Shown: piece by piece, positions 14,354 to 21,089 of the stretch | Position numbering within the stretch: the stretch's first letter is position 1 | How the letters are laid out: each line of letters starts with the position of its first letter | Assembly (NCBI GenBank): GCA_937877535.1 | Contig: CALFJF010000027.1 | Location: 1-28,780, forward strand | DNA length: 28,780 nucleotides | Direction of reading: 5' to 3' | Source: an uncultured Treponema sp. | GTDB lineage: Bacteria > Spirochaetota > Spirochaetia > Treponematales > Treponemataceae | Translations under genes and position numbers: made by a program | The notes under the pieces: generated by a model | The model's database searches: none | The model's input: the letters and a program-made list of their open reading frames with translations, nothing else | Told to the model about the DNA's origin: nothing

Positions 14354-14380
14354 TTGACAAGATGCGGGGGGGGGTATGAT
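14354..14380 (+). promoter_or_regulatory. Promoter of the barrel-protein gene with a G9 tract in its spacer
   Basis: A consensus TTGACA (14354-14359) and TATGAT (14375-14380) are separated by only 15 bases, nine of which are the G run at 14366-14374. Eleven Gs would give the optimal 17-base spacer, so slippage of the run should change promoter strength. Confidence 0.75.
14366..14374 (+). repeat. G9 homopolymer (contingency tract)
   Basis: Nine consecutive Gs sit inside the promoter spacer in otherwise AT-rich DNA. Such tracts vary in length by slipped-strand mispairing. Confidence 0.9.
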
Positions 14381-14400
14381 TTTTTACAATTTTTTTGATT

Positions 14401-14426
14401 TTCCCTTGGAACAGAGGGAAGGAGGA
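14401..14426 (+). promoter_or_regulatory. Hairpin abutting the ribosome binding site of the barrel-protein gene
   Basis: TTCCCT (14401-14406) and AGGGAA (14415-14420) form a six-base stem with an eight-base loop. The stem runs directly into AAGGAGGA (14419-14426), the ribosome binding site for ATG 14430, so it could limit ribosome access. Confidence 0.5.
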
Positions 14427-14429
14427 TTT

Positions 14430-15158
14430 ATGAAAAGGATTTTTGCGCTTTGTGCGGCACTTTTCCTTGTATGCGGGAGCGTTTTTGCAGAGGACGGAGA
14501 AGAACGCGTGATTCATTCGTTTGGAATGTCGCTTCCAACGGTTGAAAATCAGACTTGGGGCGATTTTGATGACGACAACATCGAATACGACGTGTCTGGA
14601 ATTGCATTCAACGTGTTTTACAACAAAATGACCGTTGAGCCAAGCCGATTTTCAAAATTGCGCATCATGGAATTCGGCTACGAAGGCTACGACGTTGAAA
14701 AACTTGAGTTTTCTACGTTCAACTCAAAATGGACGTTCGGTTGGGGAGGTGCTCCGCTCGTAAAAGACCGCGTTATTCTTGCCGTTCATGGAATATTCGG
14801 ATTCGGTTTTTCCGTTGGCACAGGTTCTTATCAAACTTATGGCACTGTTACCGACACTAAATCCACGCTTCGTGGTCAAGTTTATACATACGACCAAGAT
14901 ATGTTGATGATGGAATTTCACACATTCCTTGGTGCAAACTGCCAAGCCTCGTTTAGACTTACAGACCATTTTGGACTTTTTGCGGGAACAAAAATGTACT
15001 TTAACCTTATTGGTTTGGGTGTTTTGGGAACGTTTGACACGGACGTTTATTATGCAGGCACAAAAATTGCAGAAGTTAAAGGCGATACGAATGGAAACGT
15101 TATCTATCCAGGTTCTTTTAACATCGACTTTAGAATTGGAATCAGTTTGATTTACTAA
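14430..15158 (+). CDS. Predicted outer-membrane beta-barrel protein
   Basis: The 242-residue product has a Sec signal peptide, MKRIFALCAALFLVCGSVFA, cleaved at about residue 20 before EDGEERV. The mature part alternates polar and aromatic/hydrophobic residues in many short strands (for example FGWGGAPLV, IFGFGFSVGTGSY, FGLFAGTKMYFNLIGLG). It ends NIDFRIGISLIY with a terminal aromatic, as outer-membrane barrels do. Length suits an eight- to ten-stranded barrel. I cannot name the family. The ATG at 14430 has a very strong AAGGAGGA site. Expression may be set by the G9 tract in its promoter and by a hairpin next to the ribosome binding site. It is monocistronic, with its own terminator. Confidence 0.75.
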   Translation: MKRIFALCAALFLVCGSVFAEDGEERVIHSFGMSLPTVENQTWGDFDDDNIEYDVSGIAFNVFYNKMTVEPSRFSKLRIMEFGYEGYDVEKLEFSTFNSKWTFGWGGAPLVKDRVILAVHGIFGFGFSVGTGSYQTYGTVTDTKSTLRGQVYTYDQDMLMMEFHTFLGANCQASFRLTDHFGLFAGTKMYFNLIGLGVLGTFDTDVYYAGTKIAEVKGDTNGNVIYPGSFNIDFRIGISLIY

Positions 15159-15166
15159 ATCGAGCA

Positions 15167-15191
15167 GGGGGCATTTGCCCCCATTTTTTTT
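15167..15191 (+). terminator. Rho-independent terminator of the barrel-protein gene
   Basis: GGGGGC (15167-15172) and GCCCCC (15177-15182) form a perfect GC stem with a four-base loop. T8 follows at 15184-15191. Confidence 0.9.
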
Positions 15192-15195
15192 GCGT

Positions 15196-16011
15196 TTATC
15201 TAAATCCTTCCCAATAATAGGCGGGGAACGGCGTTTTTGCGCGGAGCGATTCTGATAAAAGGGCAAGGTCGCTTTTGTTTGTGAACACTCCGCTCAAAAG
15301 TGAGCGCAGTTTTCCTTTTTTCTTTGGAGCGTATTTTTTCACTTCGGCATTTTTGAGTTTGAATTCCTCTTTGAGTTTTTCTGTCATCTCGTCAAAAGTC
15401 AAGATTTCGTCCACAAGACCGTTTTCTTTTGCTTGTTTTGCCGTGTAAATGCGCCCGTCCGCAAGAATTTTGACTTTTTCGGTTTCGAGTTTTCGACTTT
15501 TTGAAACGATTTCCACGAACTCGTCATAACATTCGTCCGCGATTGATTGCATTATGGCGCGTTGCTCGTCGGTGGCTGGCTCTGAAAAATGCCCCATTAT
15601 TTTGTTTTTTCCCGCATGAATCAACTCTTCTTTGACTCCGTGCTTTTCCATGAGAGCCGTCAAATCCAAAAATCTTCCCGCGATTACGCCGATTGACCCT
15701 GTGAGCGTGTTCGCGTTCGCCACGATTTTGTCAGCCGCGCAACCAATGTAATAGCCGCCGCTTGCCGCAAGGGATGCAAAATACGCCCACACGGGTTTTT
15801 CCGTTTCTTTTTTGAATTTTTTGACCGCTTCAAAAACTTCCGCCGACTCGTATACACCGCCGCCTGGAGAATCTATATACAGTACAAGAGCCGCCGTCTT
15901 TTTGTCGTCTGTCAAATCCTCGATTGTGTCAAGTAACCATTCTTGATTATACGTGTCATTTTTGTCTTCTATCACGCCTTCAATTTTGATTTGTGCGATT
16001 TTTTTTGCCAT
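15196..16011 (-). CDS. SppA-like S49 serine peptidase without a membrane anchor
   Basis: The 271-residue protein has the signal peptide peptidase A fold. Visible are YIDSPGGGVYES (45-56), the nucleophile Ser84 in LAASGGYYIGCAADKI, and TGSIGVIAGRF (104-113). Lys135 or Lys137 in AGKNKIMGHFSEP is the candidate general base. ILADGRIYTAKQAKENGLVDE is the conserved C-terminal element, split here after YTAKQ. Classical SppA is membrane-anchored and degrades cleaved signal peptides. This one starts MAKKIAQIKIEGVIED with no hydrophobic segment, so it should act in the cytoplasm or peripherally. GAGGA five bases before ATG 16011, and a TATAAT at 16046-16041, support the start. Confidence 0.88.
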   Translation of the reverse strand: MAKKIAQIKIEGVIEDKNDTYNQEWLLDTIEDLTDDKKTAALVLYIDSPGGGVYESAEVFEAVKKFKKETEKPVWAYFASLAASGGYYIGCAADKIVANANTLTGSIGVIAGRFLDLTALMEKHGVKEELIHAGKNKIMGHFSEPATDEQRAIMQSIADECYDEFVEIVSKSRKLETEKVKILADGRIYTAKQAKENGLVDEILTFDEMTEKLKEEFKLKNAEVKKYAPKKKGKLRSLLSGVFTNKSDLALLSESLRAKTPFPAYYWEGFR

Positions 16012-16164
16012 ATTTTCCTCTTTTTTCTTCTATTTATCATATTATAATCGATTTTTTGAAGACCGTGGAAGAACAAAAATGCTGTTGAGTGCAAGAATGG
16101 TGTTTGTTTTTTGTGATTTTATGTACATTTTTCAAAAAAAATCGTGCTTTTAGAGAGAAAATCG

Positions 16165-16193
16165 TTGATTATATTTTCATATACTTATATGAT
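16165..16193 (+). promoter_or_regulatory. Promoter of the RelB/DinJ-type antitoxin gene
   Basis: TTGATT (16165-16170) and TATGAT (16188-16193) are 17 bases apart and 35 bases before the ATG at 16228. AAGGAG at 16216-16221 is the ribosome binding site. Confidence 0.65.
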
Positions 16194-16227
16194 GTTTTTA
16201 TAACAAATGTTCCATAAGGAGAAAAAT

Positions 16228-16440
16228 ATGGCAGCAATAACAGTAAATGTTAAGCAGCAAGACAAGGAAATGTTTGGCGGACTTTGCGAGCGCATGGGAA
16301 TGAACGTTTCCACGGCAATTAATGTGTTCATCAAAACGGTGAATCGTTCAAAGAAAATCCCGTTTGAGGTGGGGACTGGCGAAGAACCAACGGTGTTCGC
16401 GTCTGCGGCTCCTGCACAGACAGAAGGAAACGCTCAGTAA
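16228..16440 (+). CDS. RelB/DinJ-family antitoxin without adjacent toxin
   Basis: The 70-residue product begins MAAITVNVKQQDKE and continues with LCERMGMNVSTAINVFIKTV. This is the ribbon-helix-helix DNA-binding part of the RelB/DinJ antitoxin family. IPFEV follows, as in DinJ relatives. Antitoxins of this type bind a RelE/YafQ-type ribonuclease and repress their own operon. Here the gene has its own promoter and is closed by a terminator six bases after the stop, and no toxin reading frame lies on either side. The C-terminal 20 residues are Ala/Thr/Glu-rich and differ from a usual toxin-binding tail. It may be an orphan regulator. An upstream in-frame ATG at 16207 is rejected because it precedes the AAGGAG site. 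Confidence 0.8.
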   Translation: MAAITVNVKQQDKEMFGGLCERMGMNVSTAINVFIKTVNRSKKIPFEVGTGEEPTVFASAAPAQTEGNAQ

Positions 16441-16445
16441 AAAAT

Positions 16446-16474
16446 AAAAAAGCGGCAATTTTTGTCGCTTTTTT
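16446..16474. terminator. Bidirectional terminator between convergent genes
   Basis: GCGGCAA (16452-16458) pairs with TTGTCGC (16462-16468) with one G-T wobble. An A run precedes it and a T run follows, so it can stop transcripts from both strands. It overlaps the stop codon of the minus-strand lipoprotein gene. Confidence 0.85.
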
Positions 16475-17804
16475 ATTTTAAGCAATACGCTTCCACAAGA
16501 TTCACGTCGCCCGCCTTTGCTTCGATTTCCTTTTTGACTTCGCTCACGATTTTGTTTCCAGAAAAAAATGAAACCGTAACTTCATACGTTCCCGCTTCCA
16601 CGTTGATTCCCGAAACGAGCGCGGAGGCTGGAAAATATCGACAAATTCGTGTGTCTGCCCGCTCAACGCCTTCCGTATACGCTTTTGTAAAAAGCCCCAT
16701 CAAACTGAACAAAAAAGACGCGGTGTAATTTTCTTCATTCGCTGATTTTGCCGAAAGAACGTCCATTGTAGTGCTCGTTGCCGCCCGCGTAATTGCCCGC
16801 GCAAGCGATTTTGCTTTTGAAACCGAGTATTTTCTTTTGAACGTGTCCAAAAAAATCTCTTCGATTGATTCGATTTTTTCCGCCGTCGCGCTTGTTTTTT
16901 TTCCGTTTTTGAGATTTTTTGCTTCAATCGTAACTCGATTTATTTTTGAAGGGATTTTTTCCATTTCAGGAAGCGCGAGTTTGAAGAAAATTCCGCCTCT
17001 TTCGTAATAAATCCGCGTTGTTTGTTCTTTTTTTATGGGACTTCGACCGCAAAACGCAATCGTATTTAATCGCGCCATTTCTTTTGGAACGGAAAGTTCG
17101 CTTGAAATGGAAGACGGAATGGGAAAATCGTAGAGTTTTTTTGACGCAAAAAGCACTTCAATCGCCCGCTTGTCAATGAGCGCGTTTGAATCGTCGCCGT
17201 CAGCGCGGTACAAAAGAAGCGAAATGTATCGCGCAAGCGCAGAATCCGAAAATTGCGAGGAAACTTTTTCCACATTCACGCCATGTTCCGATTCCGACAA
17301 AATCGTTTTTTCGTATTTTTGCTCAAGAAGTCGAATTTTGTTTCCCATGCGCCGAACTTCAACAAACGCATCTTCGTTTTTTTTCATAGAAAGATAATTC
17401 AGAGCCTTAAACAGATTTGTGTAAATGTCCTCCGAATCTTCGCCACTGTAATCTTGCGCAAGGTCGTTTGTGAGTGCCGATGTAATCGTCTGCGAAATCG
17501 AGCGAGCGTAATATCGCTCAATGAGATGTTCCGCCTCAGACAAAAACTCGTTTGATTTTTTTTCGTCTTTCGCGTAATGAAAAAGCAGTCCTCGGTCAAG
17601 CGCGTAAAGCAGATTGTCGTGCGACGAGTAGATTTTTGCATTTTCTTTTTCGATTTTTTCTTCCGCTTCAAAATACGCGCCCGCAGCAATTTTTTCGTCA
17701 ATTTCAGAAAAATCGTAATCTGCCATCGACATGCACGAAAAAAGAAAAAAAAGCGGAAAAACGGCAAAAACCGTTTTCAAAAACAGGCGAGCGATTTTTA
17801 TCAC
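16473..17804 (-). CDS. Lipoprotein with TPR-like helices (COG3014-like)
   Basis: The 443-residue product starts with a lipoprotein signal (VFPLFFLFSC, modified Cys at about residue 24). The first 200 mature residues are helical with repeat-like pairs (AGAYFEAEEKIEKE, LLYALDRGLLFHYAKDEKKSN, split at GLL), typical of tetratricopeptide-type folds. A more beta-rich C-terminal half includes RIYYERGGIFFKLALPEME and AGTYEVTVSFFSGNKIV. The layout resembles the uncharacterised lipoprotein group COG3014. It should be anchored to a membrane on the periplasmic side. It starts six bases after the M20 peptidase gene stops, as the last gene of a four-gene operon. The specific function is unknown. Confidence 0.75.
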   Translation of the reverse strand: MIKIARLFLKTVFAVFPLFFLFSCMSMADYDFSEIDEKIAAGAYFEAEEKIEKENAKIYSSHDNLLYALDRGLLFHYAKDEKKSNEFLSEAEHLIERYYARSISQTITSALTNDLAQDYSGEDSEDIYTNLFKALNYLSMKKNEDAFVEVRRMGNKIRLLEQKYEKTILSESEHGVNVEKVSSQFSDSALARYISLLLYRADGDDSNALIDKRAIEVLFASKKLYDFPIPSSISSELSVPKEMARLNTIAFCGRSPIKKEQTTRIYYERGGIFFKLALPEMEKIPSKINRVTIEAKNLKNGKKTSATAEKIESIEEIFLDTFKRKYSVSKAKSLARAITRAATSTTMDVLSAKSANEENYTASFLFSLMGLFTKAYTEGVERADTRICRYFPASALVSGINVEAGTYEVTVSFFSGNKIVSEVKKEIEAKAGDVNLVEAYCLK

Positions 17805-17810
17805 TGTTTG

Positions 17811-19043
17811 TTACTCCTGCAAAAAGAGCATGGCAAGCGTTTCCGCGTCGCGAATCATGTTTTCGATTTTACAGTATTCATTTGGTTGGTGACACATTTC
17901 GTCAAGCGTTGACCAAATCGCCGCGTCAATTCCAATCGCGCGAAAATGCGCTCCCACTGTGCCGCCTCCAATTCCAACGCAGCGAGAATCTTGCGCGTGC
18001 GCGTTTTTTATTGCGCGAGAAAGCGCGCGCACCACGCGAGAATCGCTTTTTGTTGCAGGAGATTGTTCGTGTTGGATTTCTTCGACTTCGATTTTTACGC
18101 CATATATTTGACACACTTCCAAAACGCGCTCGTCGATTTTTTTTCGCACTTCCGAAAGCGAGTAGCGCGGAAGCACGCGGCAGTCCATATAAAACACGTC
18201 GTTTCCTGGAATGATGTTTACGCCGTCAACGTTTGATTCGTGTTTTGTCGGCTGAAACGTTGAATATGGCGGAAAGAAAAGGTCGTCGCGCTCACAAAAA
18301 ACGTTCTCCAAATCGTTGAGTTTGAGCGCGAGTGTGGCTGCTGCAAGATGGGCGTTTTTTCCGCGATTTGGCATTGAGCCGTGAGCTTGCGCTCCCGTTG
18401 TTTTTACGCGAAGCCACAAAATCCCTTTTTCCGCAATTTCGATTGTTTCGCCTTTTGGGTCGCCGCCGTCTGGAATGATGATTACATCGTCTTTTTTGAA
18501 TAAATCGCGGTGTTCTTTGAGAAGAAATTTGACTCCAAACTCAGAACCACATTCTTCGTCCGCCATAAAAAGAAGATGAACCGTTCGCTCTGGAATCGTT
18601 TTGTTTTTGAGAAGCGCGAGAGACGCAAACACGGCAGAAACAAGCCCTTGCTGATTGTCTTCAACGCCACGCGCAATGAGTCGCCCGTCTGCCGTTTCGC
18701 GAACTGTCCACGGGTCGCTTTCCCACAACTCCCGATTTCCTGGTGGCACCACGTCAAGATGCGCCATGACCCAAATTGCAAAATCGTCCTTTTTTCCAGA
18801 AATCGTTGCAATAAGATTTGGTCGTATGCCCGAAGAAACGCGCTCGTCTTTTGCGTCGTAATGTGAAAGGTCTGAAAATCCGTTTTTCAAAAGCCATTTT
18901 TCAAGCGCACGGCATTTTTTTTCTTCTCCGTCGCCGCCGTTTTCTGGCGAAAGCGCGGGAATCGACGAAAGGATTTTTTGCAATTCAACCATTTCTCTTT
19001 CTGATGAGCGAATGGTCGCGCGGATTTTTTCAAAATCAATCAT
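17811..19043 (-). CDS. M20-family metallopeptidase (dipeptidase/deacylase)
   Basis: The 410-residue protein has the M20 dinuclear zinc layout: MAHLDVVPPG (first His and bridging Asp region), RGVEDNQQGLVSA (bridging Asp), FMADEECGSEFG (Glu pair), IIPDGGDPKGE (Asp) and MCHQPNEYC near the C-terminus (last His). A dimerisation domain interrupts the catalytic domain at about 190-300 (KTTGAQAHGSMPNRG). Such enzymes hydrolyse dipeptides or N-acyl amino acids; the substrate cannot be read here. GGAG six bases before ATG 19043 decides the start over the GTG at 19055. There is no signal peptide, so it is cytoplasmic. It is the third gene of the operon that begins at 20966. Confidence 0.9.
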   Translation of the reverse strand: MIDFEKIRATIRSSEREMVELQKILSSIPALSPENGGDGEEKKCRALEKWLLKNGFSDLSHYDAKDERVSSGIRPNLIATISGKKDDFAIWVMAHLDVVPPGNRELWESDPWTVRETADGRLIARGVEDNQQGLVSAVFASLALLKNKTIPERTVHLLFMADEECGSEFGVKFLLKEHRDLFKKDDVIIIPDGGDPKGETIEIAEKGILWLRVKTTGAQAHGSMPNRGKNAHLAAATLALKLNDLENVFCERDDLFFPPYSTFQPTKHESNVDGVNIIPGNDVFYMDCRVLPRYSLSEVRKKIDERVLEVCQIYGVKIEVEEIQHEQSPATKSDSRVVRALSRAIKNAHAQDSRCVGIGGGTVGAHFRAIGIDAAIWSTLDEMCHQPNEYCKIENMIRDAETLAMLFLQE

Positions 19044-19085
19044 ATTTTTCTCCACAAATTTTTTTTCAAAGCCAAAATCGTCATT

Positions 19086-19853
19086 CTAAAAATGTCCGCT
19101 TCGGTGAGAGTGTCCGCTGCTAGAACCACCACGGCTTCCACCGCGAGAGCCACTTTGTCTAGCCGTCGAATTGTTTTGGTGGGTGATTGTTCTCACAGAC
19201 GAAAATGTGAAAACGTCTTTGTTTTCCAAAAGCGAAAGTTCGTTTGCTTTGTAAATCGCCGCTTCGTTTTGTTCAAAAACGTTGGAGAGTTTGTTTTTTT
19301 CGGAAAAAAAACGAACGAGCAACACGATGAGCGAAATTGCAAAAACTGCCACACAAAACGCAAGTATAACCGAGATGTCGTCATCGCTTCGCCCGCCAAA
19401 CAATGCGTCTTTTTTCAAAATCCACTCTGCTTCTTTTGCAAAAGCAAAAAATCCTTCTTTCCAGTCGTTTTCTCTGAACGCGGGCAAAAATGCGTTTTCG
19501 ATTTTTTCCCGTCGGGCACTCGTAAAAATCAGATTTCCATTCAAACCGTGTGCGTCAAGGTCAAAACTCCTGTCTTTTATTGCAATAAAAAATAAAAGAC
19601 TGTCGTCTTTCATGGAAAATTGTTCGTGTGCCTTTTCGCTTGCCAAAAAAATCGAGTCGCCGTATTCAAGAAAATCGTTCGTCGTTACAACGTACACACC
19701 AATTCCAAACTCGTCAAAAAGCGAGGAAAGTTTTGAGTTGAGTTTTTCGCTCGTGGAAGCATCTACAAGCGACGCGCCGTCAAAAAAAAATTGCTCTGCT
19801 GCGGCTTCAAACAAAAAAAGAATGATTAAAAAAAATGCGAGTTTTCGTTTCAT
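19086..19853 (-). CDS. TPM-domain membrane protein (YgcG-like)
   Basis: The 255-residue product has a signal peptide (FFLIILFLFEAAAEQ) and a TPM domain at about 20-150 (LVDASTSEKLNSKLSSLFDEFGIGVYVVTT, split at LNSK; DSLLFFIAIKDRSF). A membrane helix follows at about 158-182 (ILAFCVAVFAISLIVLLVRFF). The cytoplasmic tail ends in a Ser/Gly/His/Arg-rich stretch (RGGSRGGSSSGHSHRSGHF), which is common in this family. TPM proteins are linked to membrane protein turnover and photosystem repair in plants; bacterial roles are unclear. It follows the zinc-ribbon gene by 21 bases, and such pairs recur in bacteria. Confidence 0.85.
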   Translation of the reverse strand: MKRKLAFFLIILFLFEAAAEQFFFDGASLVDASTSEKLNSKLSSLFDEFGIGVYVVTTNDFLEYGDSIFLASEKAHEQFSMKDDSLLFFIAIKDRSFDLDAHGLNGNLIFTSARREKIENAFLPAFRENDWKEGFFAFAKEAEWILKKDALFGGRSDDDISVILAFCVAVFAISLIVLLVRFFSEKNKLSNVFEQNEAAIYKANELSLLENKDVFTFSSVRTITHQNNSTARQSGSRGGSRGGSSSGHSHRSGHF

Positions 19854-19874
19854 TTTTTCTCCAAGTTTTCGTTT

Positions 19875-20966
19875 TTAGAACACAAATTTCAAAGCGAGCG
19901 CGATTATTGCCGCGTCGATGATGAGCGAGAAAATCGCGGAACGAACAACGAACAAAAATGCTTCCCTTTTTCCGAGCGGAAGCGTTCCCGCAACTTTTCC
20001 CGTTTGCCCGTTTATCGCAAAAAGCCGCCGTTTATCCTTGTATTTTGTATAGAGAAGATACACGGGAATCAAACCGTATTTTATCGAACCGCTTTTGAAA
20101 ACGATGTTTTTTTGTTTCAAACTGACGCTTTCAAAGCCTTTCACCGTTTTCTGAAGATAATTGACAAACGTTGTCGCGCAACGCTTGTCGGCTCTTTTGA
20201 TACATTCTTCGGAAGAAACGTCGTATTTGTCGGCAAGGTATCCTGGAAGGTATGCGGTTGAAAAATCCTTTAATTGTGAATAGTCAAAAGGCTCAAGCGA
20301 ATCCATGAGGTCGTCTGGCATTTTTTTTGAAGCGTCGGCTGGAACAAGTTTGAATTCCAAGTTTCCCGCGCGGAAGCAGTCGTAGTGTTTTGTTGTGATT
20401 TTTTCGACGTTGCCGCTTCGTGTGCGGTAACTTTTGCTCGCGCTAAAAACCGCGCTCCCTTCGCTTTTTCCGCTGAAAAACCAAAACGGAATGTAGATTC
20501 CTCGGACTTCTTCAAGATGATTTTCGTCCGAGAAGCATTTTGGAAGGAATTTTTTTCCGCTATAAAACGATTTGAGGTGCGCGATTGCGTCTTTTTTGTC
20601 AATTTTGAACGGAAGCAAGTAATTTGGTTTGAGCGAGCCTGAAAATTGCGTTTCGATTATGGAAGGATTGTCGCAGTAGGGGCATTTTGTTGCCGCTGTT
20701 GTTTTGTCGCACAGTATTGCCGCTCCACACGACGGACATGAATATTCGCGCATATTTTCGCCGTCCGCGCCCCATTCCCCGCCAAAAGAAGCGTCCCACT
20801 CTCCAGAAACAGAATCTTCGATTTTTTCTTGTTTTTTGTAGAGTGATTCAATTTCTTCGACAGAATATTCATTCCCGCAACTTTCGCAGCAAATAGTTCC
20901 ACTTTTTGGACGAAACGCAAGCGCACCGCCGCACGTTGGGCATTGATAATTGTTTGCTTTTTCCAT
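19875..20966 (-). CDS. Zinc-ribbon membrane protein
   Basis: The 363-residue product has two zinc ribbons near the N-terminus. They are CPTCGG with CCESCG (about 9-32), and CPSCG with CPYCDNP (about 77-100). A long soluble domain of about 220 residues follows (FKIDKKDAIAHLKSFYSG, RGIYIPFWFFSG, IKYGLIPVYLLYT), ending in a C-terminal membrane segment at about 337-361. Such proteins are usually annotated as TFIIB-type zinc-ribbon proteins and sit next to TPM or SPFH genes; their activity is unknown. ATG 20966 has no ribosome binding site. A TAAAAT box (20982-20977) lies only 10 bases upstream, so the leader is very short. It heads a four-gene operon. Confidence 0.8.
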   Translation of the reverse strand: MEKANNYQCPTCGGALAFRPKSGTICCESCGNEYSVEEIESLYKKQEKIEDSVSGEWDASFGGEWGADGENMREYSCPSCGAAILCDKTTAATKCPYCDNPSIIETQFSGSLKPNYLLPFKIDKKDAIAHLKSFYSGKKFLPKCFSDENHLEEVRGIYIPFWFFSGKSEGSAVFSASKSYRTRSGNVEKITTKHYDCFRAGNLEFKLVPADASKKMPDDLMDSLEPFDYSQLKDFSTAYLPGYLADKYDVSSEECIKRADKRCATTFVNYLQKTVKGFESVSLKQKNIVFKSGSIKYGLIPVYLLYTKYKDKRRLFAINGQTGKVAGTLPLGKREAFLFVVRSAIFSLIIDAAIIALALKFVF

Positions 20967-21024
20967 ACAAAGAACAATTTTACATTATTTTTTGAGCAAA
21001 AAAAAGAAAAATAGGCGCGTCTTT

Positions 21025-21072
21025 TTACGCAAATGCTTCAAGCGCGAGTGCCGCTTTCTCCCATTGGGCGTT
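21025..21072 (-). pseudogene. Detached 3' end of an ABC-F gene (direct-repeat copy)
   Basis: On the minus strand this stretch reads NAQWEKAALALEAFA and stop. It is nearly the same as the NAQWEEAALALEEFN end of the intact ABC-F gene at 26886. Base by base, 21025-21072 and 26886-26933 agree at about 40 of 48 positions, with an exact run TTCAAGCGCGAGTGCCGCTT of 20 bases. The body of the gene is missing upstream, where an unrelated membrane-protein gene ends at 21090. The copies are in the same orientation, 5861 bases apart. Confidence 0.8.
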
Positions 21073-21089
21073 TCGCTTTCTTGGGAACG

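Noticed and set aside
14355..14390. TACAAT at 14385-14390 as the -10 of the barrel-protein promoter
   Set aside because: The spacing to TTGACA would be 25 bases. TATGAT at 14375-14380 fits far better.
21000..21034. GCGT/ACGC hairpin after the large membrane-protein gene as a terminator
   Set aside because: The stem is only four bases and the following T run is interrupted; it also overlaps the ABC-F remnant.
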